A stretch of DNA of 64,000 bases from Pomphorhynchus laevis (GCA_012934845.2 WNNJ02001739.1:310001-374000), one strand, 5' to 3'. Positions 11,201 to 21,440 are shown, numbered from the stretch's first letter. Numbers and translations: made by a program. The notes: generated by a model from the letters alone, not told the origin.

Positions 11201-14173
11201 AAATTGATTCTAATTTAATATCCGCAGTCGTCTTTGGAATTAAGAAATAAAAATAAAGACAGCAGAGTTAATGAAACTATTTTCAGCAGATTTTACAACT
11301 GTAGGGTTAATTTTTTTTACAAAATTTAATTTTAATTTTTGATTTATTAAACAATTTAATTATTTAAATTATTATTACAGAATGCACTTAATGTTTAGAA
11401 CGAGAATTCACACCTGCAACTTTATCTTTAATTTATCTAATTGGTAAAGCTGCAACTCACGGTGCTTATATGGTATTGGCGATTTATACAGTTGAAATAT
11501 TTCCAACTGGATTAAGGTAAATTAGACAGTTGATTGTGAATTTATATTTAATTTTATTGACAGAGCGACTTCTCTCGGATTAGGTCTGTTTTTTAGATCT
11601 ATTGGTGTTATATTGGCTGATCCTGATTTGGTATGTACCATATATTGTTTTAGGAATATTTTGTCTTAAAAATGATTTTATCGTTTTTATGTTCCTTGAA
11701 AAAATCTTTTGAATTTCTACCTGATAGTTATTCCACTGAAATATTTTTTGCGAATAATAATATTTTTCTTGATTAATCAGTTGTATTGATTAATAAAATG
11801 AACGAATCATGTGTGATAAATTAGCGCTAACAAAGAACGAATTCGTAATTGCCATATAAGTGCCTTATCTTGTCTCGTTTTCCTTAAATACAAATATCAA
11901 TCTTTAACATTTAATAAAAGAGGATCAAAGTAAACATTTTTGTGATCCAGACAATATTAACTTGTTTATATAATTCAGCTAACTAGATTAATGAGTCAAT
12001 TGACTAGTTTAAATTGAATTAGTTAATTAAATATTGAATATTGAATTTACAATTTACTCAGTTAGACTGACTTGTCTTGTTGTAACACATCGCTTACTTT
12101 TTTTACCACCTTTGTCATTGCCGGCTAATAATAGAATATTGTACGATTATCTATTAATCTTTGAATAACCTTAAAGTTAATCGCTTACACCTAATCCTGT
12201 ATATCCTTACTTTGCATGTAAATCAAAATACAGTTCAATTATATCTAGCGAATACATTTAAAATGATGTATATATTTGAATGTTTTGTTTCCTCATCGAA
12301 CATTGAAATTTATATCTTTATACAAAATAATAATTTTAATTTGATTATTCACTGAATTTTGATCAAATTATAAAGATAAAATGCATCTTTTTAAATCTAA
12401 AATTAATTTATTTGAAATAATTTTTATTACACATTTTATTTTTATATTTAAATATTTAAAATCGCAAATATTGATCCAAATATAAAAGACGATCGGATAA
12501 AATTATCGTTCAGCCACTGTGTTGTGCTAAATTCAAGTTAAGTTTATTTAAACGATGTAAATGAATTACTGATTTTATCAACTTAATTACCCTTATCGAT
12601 GGAATGTTTTATGAAACGCATTTTAAGTGTAGTATTCGAACTTACTTATTTAGCTAAACATTCGATGCGCATCACCATCACGATGCTTTTATTCAAATAT
12701 TTTTTGATCAAATATATCATTTTAATTAGATTAATTACGTGACTTTAATTTAATTCAAATTTAGTTAAATTTTCACGACTGGACGTCTCGATTAATCTAT
12801 GGCTTCCTGAGCTTACTTATTGGTTCATTTGCTTTGTTTTTGCCAGAGGTTAAACGATATCCACTGTCACGCACATTTCATCAGGTTTGTCCATCATTAT
12901 TTTAAAAGACAAGTAAAAATATATGAAATATAAATGATTCATTGTTATATTCCATTGCTATGAAATAAAAATGTTCAAATAAAATATCTGTTACAATTCA
13001 AAAAGAATTTAAATATCTGTTTCTTTTGTAAGAAAATATCCTGAAACATTTGTAACGATGGATCAAAAGTAACTATGGAATAGAAATTTTAAAAGAAAAC
13101 ATATGTAACAACGGATGTTTTCTTTTGTAAAAAACATTCATAATACCCGTAATGTTCGGAAACATTAAGAAACATTTGTAACAATGAATCATATGTAACT
13201 GATGATATTTCTGTAATAGGGATTTTAAGGTAAACATTTAACATTTTAGTAAATATTCAAGTTAATATACCCGTATAGTCATTGCTACTATTGAAATTTT
13301 GATGACTATTTTATTCTGCACGCTACTTTAATCCTATCTATAAGCCAACATGTCAGCATTGGTTGATATCATCAGCTACTGATCCAATACCTAATTTTCA
13401 TGTTTCGGTCCTTTTAATGTTGTCTGACGATCACTCGACTTGTCTGCTTTTACGAAATTTTGAAAATTTGGATAAATTTGAAAATTTCGATTTATAACAT
13501 TTTGTTACAAAAATTATTGAAGCTATTTTTCGTATTAATTTATATCAAATAATAGCATATTACTAACTGAAATGCCGATCTCTTTAAAGAGGTAAGATTT
13601 GAAGGAAAGTATTCCCTCGTTTCTTACTCTTTTTCCTTAATTTCTATCTCTATCCCCTGTAATGGCCAAAACGGTACATCTGATTTTGGACAAACAGACA
13701 CTACTCGTTTGACATGACTCACTTTAATAATGTGCACATGACTCATGTGCACATTATTTATCACTAGTAATTAACAGGTTGTTCAAAATATTCCGACTTC
13801 AATTTGTTTTTGAATTTATTTTTTCCCATTAAAGGTTGAAACCATTCCAAGCAGTATAAGCAAACGCATCCGTCATCTGCGAGTAACAAATAGACAGCGT
13901 CGTCAGAAAAAGAACCAATGCTCTGGTCAAGATCAAGCCAATCAGAACAGGGTCAGATTCGTAACCACTGGTAGTGTGGTAGATTACGATCCGCAGAGCA
14001 CATTGCATACTATGTATGATGTAAGACCAGATTCCTTTGCGGTACGCACTGAATTTGAAACGATTGACGAAGAAAATATTCCTGATAAGTTGTCTGATCA
14101 GAACAATACCCATATGTATGATTTGGATTATAAAACACGGAACGAAGATACTTACTTCTCTGAAAATCTTTAA
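5239..14173 (+). CDS. SLC22-type organic ion transporter (MFS), multi-exon, 5' end missing
   Basis: Ten exons join with consistent phases: 5239-5339, 5388-5584, 7929-8185, 8225-8330, 10026-10166, 10211-10290, 11399-11516, 11564-11630, 12765-12884 and 13835-14173. All introns are GT-AG. Together they give about 508 residues of a polytopic major-facilitator protein expected in the plasma membrane, carrying organic cations or anions. Exons 1-2 encode TM3-TM6 (FVGIAAG, METFPISTRAIFG, then YWW at the junction). Exon 3 is the central cytosolic loop (HTEAIHSL). Exons 4-5 give TM7 (SLWFVNGVTYSSLE, IFPAIY). Exon 6 starts with the MFS motif LGRRWPTF. Exon 7 has LIGKAATHGAYMV and YTVEIFPTGLR. Exon 8 has ATSLGLGLFFRSIGVILA. 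Exon 9 has IYGFLSLLIG and LPEVKRYPLSRT, the SLC22 hallmark. The last exon is a long hydrophilic cytosolic tail. Four introns are 39-48 bases; others are swollen by transposons. TM1-TM2 and the start codon are not seen. SLC22 is far likelier than other MFS groups; the substrate cannot be inferred. Confidence 0.87.
5585..5964. other. Intron sequence, nothing recognised
   Basis: Start of the 2.3-kb intron between transporter exons 2 and 3. No repeat or coding signal was recognised before the SINE. Confidence 0.4.
5965..6295 (+). mobile_element. tRNA-derived SINE with hammerhead-like core, copy 1
   Basis: It aligns by eye along its length with the copy at 44705-45140: AAAGGATCACCAG at the left, then the blocks around TACGGTTTCAGAAAT and TTTATATACTG. 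It then has a tRNA-like Pol III promoter: a box-A-like TTAGCCTAGTCGGTAAGGCG near 6126-6145 and a box-B-like AGTTCGAATA at 6171-6180. CTGATGAGTCC follows at 6230-6240, then a hairpin-forming insert (GTAGCT pairing with AGCTAC) and GGTTGAAA at 6268-6274. Promoter followed by ribozyme core matches the known schistosome S-alpha SINE architecture. Stem II has a weak pair here, so the ribozyme may be dead. It lies in a transporter intron, abutting a minus-strand LINE. Confidence 0.75.
6225..6295 (+). ncRNA. Degraded hammerhead ribozyme core of SINE copy 1
   Basis: CTGATGA at 6230-6236 and GAAA at 6271-6274 are the two conserved hammerhead strands. GTCC and GGTT flank an extended stem II in which GTAGCT and AGCTAC pair. 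One internal T-T mismatch weakens the stem base. Activity is doubtful. Confidence 0.5.
6296..7660 (-). mobile_element. R1/jockey-like LINE fragment in transporter intron
   Basis: Read on the minus strand, 7658-7413 encodes a pre-RT linker (FKLEEVQSSISSLASNKVN). Near 7030-6980 there is FVDFRKAFDLVDR, the RT motif A region. Near 6850-6800 there is MRGNPLIYFIINLNADLPAVL, equivalent to the G.RQGDPLSPLLF block. Near 6400-6300 the thumb-like segment IIQYGLIAFW appears. Order and spacing fit a reverse transcriptase with internal stops and no endonuclease domain. It resembles the copies at 22200-22740 and 31400-33080. It ends beside the SINE at about 6295 and sits antisense in the transporter's second intron seen here. 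Confidence 0.75.
8331..10025. other. Large transporter intron, no further gene seen
   Basis: 1.7-kb AT-rich intron between exons 4 and 5. No LINE, SINE or other exon was recognised. Confidence 0.5.
10291..11398. other. Transporter intron with a small PLE-tail scrap
   Basis: AT-rich intron. Around 10765-10870 a diverged minus-strand copy of the PLE-like tail end can be seen (ATCAACTAACTGAGTCTACG). Nothing else was recognised. A false splice acceptor at 11380 lies just before an in-frame stop; the AG at 11397-11398 is the one that keeps the frame. Confidence 0.5.
11631..12764. other. Transporter intron, AT-rich, nothing recognised
   Basis: 1.1-kb intron between exons 8 and 9. Open frames here are short and compositionally AT-driven. 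Confidence 0.45.
13292..13450 (-). repeat. R3 repeat copy in the transporter's last intron
   Basis: It matches the copies at 53472, 54620 and 54985: ATTTTGATGACTATTTTATT, then ATAAGCCAACA, CATCAGCTACTGATCCAATACC and GACGATCACTCGACT. On the minus strand it holds CTGATGA. Confidence 0.75.
13726..13758. repeat. Perfect 16-bp-arm palindrome
   Basis: AATAATGTGCACATGA is followed by one base and then its exact reverse complement. It lies in the last transporter intron. Function unknown. Confidence 0.85.
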
Positions 14174-14261
14174 TTCGTGAGCTCGCTGAAATTTATATTT
14201 TGTCGTCCTATGGTTTTATAGCTGTTTTCGAATAAGTGGAATTTTAAAAATGCTTTGTAAA

Positions 14262-14279
14262 AATAAAATTTTTAATAAA
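14262..14279 (+). terminator. Poly(A) signals of the transporter gene
   Basis: Two AATAAA hexamers, at 14262-14267 and 14274-14279, lie about 90-105 bases after the transporter stop codon at 14171-14173. The position suits a 3'-end processing signal. Confidence 0.6.
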
Positions 14280-14600
14280 GCTTTAGTTTTTACTGTCCTG
14301 TTTATTCAGAAGTAAATATTTCCGCGTGTGATTTTCTTAATAGTTAGAAATTAATAAATAATTTATTTTACAATTTAAAATTTACAAAAAGAATTGTATA
14401 AAATGTTTAAAATTCGTTATTTAGTCATTAGGAATTAAAGAGATAATTAAGTCAATTAATTATGTTAATAACATCTGGATATAAGTTTTTCATTAATCCA
14501 TATTTGACATGAATTTTAACGTACACGTGTTATCTAATAAAAATGTACTTAAATGATGAGCTATTCGATACTCTTAATTCATTAGAATAATTATTTAGAA
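14280..14600. other. Intergenic AT-rich stretch, nothing recognised
   Basis: Lies between the transporter 3' end and the retroelement relic. Confidence 0.45.
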
Positions 14601-16320
14601 TCGATTTCGTCTGATCACTTAGAAGCTTTCAAAGCATATCGCCTTATCGCGCTAAAGAAAAAGTCAGGAGGAACTCGTCCAATTGGTATTTGCAACACAG
14701 AAGGAAGAATTATCAGCAGGCAATACTTGAGATAACGAAGAAAAATATTCAAGCCGTTGTTTTAAATATACAATTGGCAGCTGGTCAGAAAGCAGGCATT
14801 GACCATGCTATACATGCACTTCGCAATGAATTTAATTCTCGCCCAGATACATTACTACTTTATGTTGACGCATATAATGCTTTTAACTCGGTCAATCGAA
14901 AGGTCGCGCTGCATAATATAAACTACTCGTGTTCATCCATATTTCTCGTTATGCAAAATCTATATAAAGACCAAGCTAATGCTGGGAGCAGATGTAATAA
15001 TATATTCGACCGAGGGATTAATACAAGGGGATCCCTTTGCGATGTCAGCTTTCGCACTCTCATCACTACCCATTATAGTTGACCTAAAGTTGACCCACAT
15101 GTTGCCTTCGCTGGCTTGATAAACTCTGTACATATGAAGTGAAGTCATTTTTTACGCACATGTCAATGTGAGAAAGAATGGCTTACCGAGTTAAACAGCG
15201 CCTTGAAAACGTCATTGCTTCCAGCACTGGCAGATTGGATCCTCGACTATTATTGATACATAATCCTGACATTTCCTCTAAAATTGGGTGGATTGGCATA
15301 TCGAATTCAACTTTTCTCGCGACCATTAAATGTATAAATTCAAATTCATTAGCAGAATTCATCAACAACGGTAATCACAGCTCAAAACTCCCGAAGGAAC
15401 TAAACGCAAGGCTTTCTCATGCCACAAGTAAGTGAGATCATGAATTTTCAAAAAGGTTTACCGAACTTGCAGAGCCTTTTAATTCGTAGTTAGGGAACAT
15501 TCGCTTACATGCCACTAGGCCTGGAGCGTCACCCTCACTCAGTTCGCTACCATTCGACAGCGAACACATACATCTTTTTCCGAGGCAGTTTAAATATGCT
15601 ATCTCTATTCGAAATGGTCAAATTCTATCTAACATGGTCGAAAAAGTGCCCTTGTGGAGAAGACATCAACATCTCCCATACACTCTCATGTAAAACAGGA
15701 GGTCTCCCGATAATTCGCCACAACGCAATTAGAGATATACTTGCAAATGAACTGACGAAGGTTTGACATTCTTTTGAAGTTGAACCGCCTCTCACAACCG
15801 TTCCCAGCGAACTAAAGTTTAGAAAGTCATCAACGTCACGTAATCAGAGTGCTCGCCTTGACATTGCATGCCCAGGATTGTAAAATGACTGGTTCGAGCT
15901 GACGCATATAGACGTCAACATAATCTCAATTTTTGCTCAATCAAGCATGATTCGATCTGTCAATCAGAATTTCGAATACAATGAAAATATGAAAGTAATA
16001 AAATATGGCGAACGCATTTATGAAGAAGAGCGTAGTTTATTCATCCAATTTGTCGCTTCAACGTCGGGAGGATCGGGAAAACAGGACCTGTATCTCCTAA
16101 AGATTTTAGCTGGTTTTATCTCAAATCGTCACAACACCGATTATGCAGAAATAGTTGTGTCAATCAAGAGAAGGGTATATCTTGAACTAGCTCGTGGGTC
16201 TTCAGCTTGCTTACAAGCTCCTCGGACGAGTAGAGGCACATTCAAGAAGATAAATCTCTCAACAGTTTCGACTGTTAGATGATTTCCAAGCGGAGAAGGG
16301 CAATTTGCAAGACAGAATTT
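14600..16320 (+). mobile_element. Retroelement relic, family A (RT plus possible REL-endonuclease tail), copy 1
   Basis: Translation starts with FKAYRLIALKKKSGGTRPIG near 14610-14690. It continues with AGQKAGIDHAIHALRNEF, LLYVDAYNAFNSVNRKVALHNI (14780-14930), a C-CG...SHTLSCKTGGLPIIRHN zinc-like segment at 15640-15730, and a terminal QFVASTSGG...RRVYLELARGS block at 16040-16200. This is the order of a widespread metazoan reverse-transcriptase family (DASNAFNSLNR, TQGDPLA, YADDA, HALSC.TGG, FSTSGG). Copy 2 at 19850-21430 fills in the palm motif and the R.D...(x14)...FMD block, which I read as a possible restriction-like endonuclease signature. Several breaks make it non-functional. Confidence 0.75.
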
Positions 16321-16329
16321 AAAAACAAG

Positions 16330-17200
16330 TTTCAAATTTTCGTTTGTGTATTAATAAAGTCTTTTTTAATTCATTTATGTATCATTCGAAAGAATGTGTC
16401 TAAATAATGTGTTCTTAAGGTCATGATTCTTCAAACTTGTGACTGGTTTCGTATTAGCTTCAACGGTCCATGCAAATAATATTTATTCTATATATTTATA
16501 CAAATAATATTTCAAAAATCTGTATTTAACGATTATAAATTACGATTTTGAAAATAAAAATCTATAAATTTATCTATTAATTATTTATAAATTATAAAAT
16601 ATAAATTAAAATAATTAATTAATTAATTATTTCTACTAATTTCTACCGCTTTTAATATCCAAATATATAATACTATAATAAGATTATAATAACATAATCT
16701 TTTTAAAATGACTAGAATGACAGAATTTTTAAATGACATAAAATGACATTGCATAATGTGCAAAATATTTGTTAGATAAAGAATCAATTAAATCTGAAAA
16801 TGCTAGTTTTTTTGAATGCAATTATTCCATTATAATTCTAACAAGTTTGTACATGAGAACATGTTGAATTAGTACTATGTCCTGTAGGTAATTATGATAT
16901 CACACGCGCTACAACTTCACGTGATCACAACGCACGTTTTCAAAGTTTAATTTAAAATGTAATAATCTGGAAAACAGATTAGTCATTCGTATTACAAAAG
17001 ATATAGGATCATTCGCTTACAACTTATACATAACTCAGATGGAAATCCTCAAACAATACTAACGCAAGCTAGCAGGATAAGAGTTTTAGCACTGTCGCAA
17101 CATCTGAGTCACTTATAACTTCATTGCCGAAACCCTACTTGGTATTCAAGGAAATATTTAGATCTGATCCTATTTGAATCTCTCAATGTTGAGTATAGCG
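16330..17200. other. Intergenic AT-rich stretch, nothing recognised
   Basis: No coding, RNA or repeat signal recognised in about 870 bases. Confidence 0.45.
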
Positions 17201-17203
17201 TCA

Positions 17204-17983
17204 AATCCGAACATGTCAACTGTGAATAAATATCCGCTAGCAAACAGTCGCGCTTGATGGGTCGCCCAACACTGAAATCATCACGTTTCCGGTTTCTTTG
17301 CGAAATTGAATACGATTATTGAAAACACTGGTCAGCGGTAAATTTGGTGAACATCATTCTGGCATGAACAAAAATAAACATCATTCTGGCATGAAATTGC
17401 CGTCCTGAATTCAAAAACAACCTTCATTTTGGTATATCAGGTCAATTTGTTTATTTATTGAACATTCTTGGTCATTTATCGTATTTCAATTTTGTTTTAT
17501 TCTTTTCAAATTTTGTACAAATCAATATACAATGAGTCAGATTGCATGGCGCAGGGTTTGTACTAATTCTCCGAACGTGTATCGTTATGTTTTTGTAGAA
17601 TATACAATAGTTGAAAACAGATTGAACATCACTGTTTTTGTTGAAAGAGCATATTTAGCATATTTGGGGATCAAGCTGGGAGATCAGGATAAACATTGGG
17701 CGTCACATTGTGTCTACAAACAATGTACAGAATATTTGCGACAATGGACTAAAGGGACAAGAAAAAGCATGAGATTTGATATACCGCTGGTTTGGCAGAA
17801 ACCCTACAATCATAGGGATGACTGCTATTTTTAAATCTTTAAAGGTTGCGTAAAGCGTCAAGTTCGAGCTGACGTCAAACTGTGAAGAAATATCCGATAG
17901 CAAACATTTGCGCTTGATAGATCTGCTCAACTCTGAAATCATCACGTTTCCGGTTTTCTTTGCGTAATTGAATACGATTATTA
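17204..17983 (+). repeat. Direct repeats of about 130 bp flanking an orphan ORF
   Basis: 17204-17333 and 17850-17983 share a long phrase: GCGTCAA..TCNGA, then AAATATCCG.TAGCAAAC, CGCTTGAT, CTGAAATCATCACGTTTCCG and TTGAATACGATTATT. The arms are in the same orientation and surround the ORF at 17532-17834. A short inner duplication, ACATCATTCTGGCATGAA, occurs twice near 17345-17393. Confidence 0.8.
17532..17834 (+). CDS. Orphan LGDQDK/DCYF-type conserved domain protein, 100 aa
   Basis: The product has KLGDQDKHWASH, C-x4-C..LRQWTKGTRKSMRF, VWQKPYNH and DDCYF. From memory this pattern (LGDQDK.WAPH, C..C...LR.W..GKR.S..FG.PMVWREP.NH..DCYFC) belongs to a protein family found in many copies in arthropods, cnidarians and other animals, of unknown function and probably associated with mobile DNA. 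Here the frame stops right after DCYF, where the family usually continues with Cys and a tail, so this is a truncated copy or a single exon. The start codon is taken at MSQIAWRRV, which aligns with the family's usual W.RV opening. It sits between 130-bp direct repeats. No function is assigned. Confidence 0.5.
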   Translation: MSQIAWRRVCTNSPNVYRYVFVEYTIVENRLNITVFVERAYLAYLGIKLGDQDKHWASHCVYKQCTEYLRQWTKGTRKSMRFDIPLVWQKPYNHRDDCYF

Positions 17984-17989
17984 AAAATA

Positions 17990-18365
17990 TAAACTTTTCT
18001 TATCTGTTTGGATTGAACAAATGATTTCGTTACGATAAACACAAATACGATATTGAGGTGGAAATACTAGAATCAATCAAAGATCGATTTATAATTCCAT
18101 TTATTTTAATAATAAGCATAGGAAACTGCGCCTATTTACATTCAGAAGTTTTCGACTAAAATATTTATGAATTTTTTAATTGTTTCAATTCTAAAAATGA
18201 AAAAAATCAATCCCATTAAGATTTCTCGATTATAAATGTAAAATTATCTTTGCTGTCATCGTTAAAAATATCTATTAAACTATTTTATTTTTATTTAAAG
18301 TGTTCATTTCTTTTATCGATATTACAGATGAATTATCAGTCAATGTATAAACTTATCATATACTT
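17990..18365. other. Intergenic, nothing recognised
   Basis: AT-rich spacer before the CR1-like scrap. Confidence 0.4.
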
Positions 18366-18740
18366 GACATATTATCTTTGGTGAAATTCAGTGATTAGTG
18401 TGGAGCTTTCAGCTCACGTAATCGAAAGGGAATCGGATTAATCTTCCCGAGACATTCAAAATGGCCTCGTGTCGATTTACGAAAAAGCGCTTGCGCTTAA
18501 AATCCGCGACCATTTGATTAGGGGTAATTTGATCCCTCTAGATTTTCATGGGTTCGTCAAATGTCGCTCGGTCCATTTAGCACTAGGTGAGGTAGAGCAG
18601 TTTTGTCGGGAGAATAGCCATCGTTTAGTTATGGATGTTTTCCTCGACTTTCCTGCTGCATTTGACCGCATCTTTAACATTGTTTTCTTGTTCCATAGTT
18701 CCGTCGTTGTAATTTTCGATATTTGCGGTTATTGAATGTG
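18366..18740 (+). mobile_element. CR1-like LINE reverse-transcriptase scrap
   Basis: 18469-18735 encodes IYEKALALKIRDHLIRGNLIPLDFHGFVKCRSVHLAL, followed by MDVFLDFPAAFDRIF. These fit CR1-clade RT motifs (KI.E..L..RI..HL..NNLI...QHGF..GRS; VIFLDFSKAFDR). The copy breaks off after motif A, close to the 18S rDNA-like segment. Confidence 0.7.
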
Positions 18741-18832
18741 TTGTTGTATCTGCATTATCAGTTACAAAGCTATTCATCTGTTCAGTAAATGTGAGTAAAA
18801 AGTTAAGCCAACGTTTTCGCAAGAAAACAAAA

Positions 18833-19145
18833 TTGTGACGACTCTGGGTAAATTTTCGGATTGCCCCGCCTAGAGCGGGCGACGTTGATTGCAAGTGTCT
18901 GACCTATCAACTTTTGATGGCAGTCGATATTACTGCCATGGTTGTGTTGTAACGGGTAACGGGGTATCATGGTTCGATTTCGGAAAGAGAGCATGAGAAA
19001 CGGCTGTCACATCCAAGAAAGGCAGCAGGCGCGCAAATTACCCAATCCCCGATCGGGGAGGTAGTGACGAGAAGTAGCGATGCCGCAATCTTTTGATTCG
19101 GCAATTGAAATGAGAACAATGAAAGAATTTTATCGAGAATTTTGA
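18833..19145 (+). pseudogene. 18S rRNA gene fragment, diverged
   Basis: The plus strand reads like the 5' third of a eukaryotic small-subunit rRNA. GACTCTGGGTAAATTTTC is followed by GGGCGACG, CAAGTGTCTGACCTATCAAC, TTTTGATGGCAGT, CCATGG, AACGGGTAACGGGGTATCA, GGTTCGATTTCGGA, GCATGAGAAACGGCTGTCAC, ATCCAAGAAAGGCAGCAGGC, GCGCAAATTACCCAATCCCC, GGGGAGGTAGTGACGA and then AATTGAAATGAGAACAATG. Many conserved positions are substituted and no other rDNA surrounds it, so it is a relic. Its right end meets PLE-like coding sequence on the other strand near 19125-19150. Confidence 0.88.
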
Positions 19146-19320
19146 AATAACGTCGATCAGATATTAGAGATTGTAGTTTATTCAAATAGTCACTGTGGTT
19201 CATAATTACAATCCCTGATCCTTTGTCTGGTCGCTGGATTACTATATTCTGGTTGTTCTTCAAATCCCTCAATGCTTCAATTTCGTTCGGCTTATGCGGA
19301 TCATTTATGACTACCAAAAA
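19130..19320 (-). mobile_element. Penelope-like N-terminal scrap
   Basis: On the minus strand the translation reads EALRDLKNNQNIVIQRPDKG, SGIVIMNHSDYLNKLQSLIS, then DRRYF. This matches the N-terminal block of PLE-type RT proteins (AL..L..N.DIVI..ADKG.GVVVM...DY..K...LL.D...Y). The reading frame runs on into 18S-derived DNA, which is not real coding sequence. Confidence 0.7.
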
Positions 19321-19845
19321 GAGTATTAAAATCTACAATTCATTCATAATTTAATTTCACAAACCCACTAAAAAATATTTTGTTGTTTATAATTTTGCGA
19401 ACTTACTACACCTCAACTTCCGTGTTTAATCATTGGTTGAACTGTTTTATTAGCAGATATGATGTTAAAAAGTTATTTTACGTGGTTTCAAAACAGTATA
19501 ATGATTAAGATATACACAACGTATGACTACTGATTTTATATTTTTATCAAAAAATCCTTTTGAAACTAAAATTAATTAAAATTGAATTATTTAATTAAAA
19601 TTAATTAATATGGATATATTTAAATATATAAATATTTCATAATTTAGTGATGAAATTTGATAATTTAACGTATTAACTTATTCTAACGGTATATATAGTC
19701 TTGCAGCAACCATTGTCTAGGATCTCTTCCAGATTCGGCCATAATAATAAACTTATTTCTAACTAGTTACAAATAAATTTATTATATATAACTTCCATTT
19801 GAATATGTTAAACATTACTTAACATTTTTACGACAAACCGCAAGT
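19321..19845. other. Intergenic AT-rich stretch, nothing recognised
   Basis: No gene or repeat identified. Confidence 0.4.
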
Positions 19846-19849
19846 CAAC

Positions 19850-21440
19850 ACTGTCGGCCTTATATTATTTTTGTAACTGTCAATTATGCAGAGGGATTCA
19901 CTCAGGGTGATCCCCTATCGATGGCTGCATATGCGGCGGCAACAACGCCATTAATTGCCAAGCTTAGAGTGTCTGCTCCGAAATCGTTGCATTATTGGTA
20001 TGCAGACGACGCTGATGTTGTTGGTAATATTGAAGATATAGAGAATGTGTGGAATGAGATAAAGCGTTGTGAACCTTCTTTTGGATACAATGTTAATTCA
20101 AAAAAGTGCATATTATTAAAACCTCAAAATTGTGTTGAGATTCCGAAGGTAATTCCGGACGATGGAGTTCAAATAAGGTTTGATGGGGTCAAGTATCTGG
20201 GTAGTTTAGTAGGCACAAAAGGGTACGTGGAAAATCAAACAAAATTAAAAGTTGACGATTGGATAATGCAGATAAAGAAATTTGAGGAATTATCGATGGA
20301 AAACTCATTCGCCGCATACTTATTACTGTCGAGAGCTTTTCAACATCAATGGACTTATCTTTTGAGAACATCAGAGGTTAGTAGGGAATTGTTAAAACCT
20401 CTTGAGTATGAATTATCAAATGATACATTAAAGTGTATCCTAGGTATAGATGGGATGGATGATGAAACTCTAACCATTATACAGCTGCCATATAAATATG
20501 AAGGTTTGGGAATCCGGAATAGTATTATGGAAAATGAATGGTCCTACATAAATTCTAAATTAATGTCAACCTTATTTTGATGGAATAACATGAGAGGAGT
20601 TAAACAAACATCAACAATAAATAGCAAAACAGATTAGAGAATCAAACAACAAGAGATATGAGAACATAATTCACAACTAATTCAAAGCCTCAGTGTAGAC
20701 CTTAATACAGTTTTGTCACAAGCGAGCATAATAGGGGCTTCCGCTTGATTAACCTCAGACAAATATACATCGGATGGTTTTTTGGATTCACATGAATTTC
20801 ATGATGCCTTAAAGGTAAGATATGCTTGGAAGACGGGGGATGACACAATTTTGTGTACCTGTGGAAAATCCGCAGATATAACACATGCTCTATCATGTAA
20901 AACAGGTGGTTTCAATTTTATACGTCACGAAATTATATCGGAGCATATACATCAATCACTGAAGGAGTGCTGTTCATGTGTGGAAAAAGAACCTATTCTG
21001 CAAAGTGTCCCTGATACGATAGTATTCGAAAATACAACGTCAACTAGAGATCGAGATGCACGTGCAGATATAGCTTGTAATGGACTATATGGAAATATGT
21101 TGGCGCGGTCCTTTATGGACATATGCTGTTTTAATACTCTTGCACCATCATATTCTTCAGAACGAATAAAGGAAAATACCACGAAAATCGGAAGAATGCG
21201 AAATGCGCGGAACGTATAGTAAAGATAGAAAACGGATCTTTTCATCCTTTGATTTTTTCGACCGTAGGAGGTATTAGATATATCGCAAACCAGGTGTTGA
21301 AGCAAATGGCAACTCGGATGGCAGCAAGAAATTCAGATATGTATGGGCAATATATAAGAAAACTAAGAAGCGGTATCTTAATCAAGATAGTAAAGGCGGT
21401 TTCCTTCATGATAAGAAGGAAATCAAAATAACTATAGAGA
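19850..21440 (+). mobile_element. Retroelement relic, family A, copy 2, with YADD palm
   Basis: The RT palm is readable: EGFTQGDPLSMAAYAAATTP near 19888-19950, then HYWYADDADVVG at 19990-20025. It continues to LGSLVGT, FAAYLLLSRAFQHQWTYLLRT and the LPYKYEGLGI thumb block by 20520. After a broken stretch, 20782-21219 encodes DSHEFHDALKVRYAW, C-x-CG..ADITHALSCKTGGF..IRH and RDARADIACNGLY...ARSFMDICCFNTLAPSYSSE. The last block looks like the D...(x14)...D.x.V spacing of restriction-like endonuclease domains, an inference. 21230-21430 gives the terminal FHPLIFSTVGG block. The 5' half of the RT is missing. Confidence 0.8.

Larger units (their letters stand above)
12885..13834. other. Last transporter intron with repeats
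   Basis: It contains an imperfect internal repetition around 13020-13240 (ACATTTGTAAC and ATGTAAC phrases), one copy of the repeat family found at 53-55 kb (13292-13450), and a palindrome at 13726-13758. No exon was seen. Confidence 0.5.

Noticed and set aside
12161-12355. Plus-strand 64-codon frame
   Set aside because: It lies in an AT-rich intron, its composition follows base content, and no motif is visible.
13829-14113. Minus-strand 94-codon frame
   Set aside because: It is the shadow of the transporter's last exon on the plus strand, whose phase and splice site fit the rest of the gene.
18967-19317. A 116-residue minus-strand protein
   Set aside because: Its second half is the complement of 18S rDNA-derived sequence. 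Only the first part is genuine PLE-like coding sequence.
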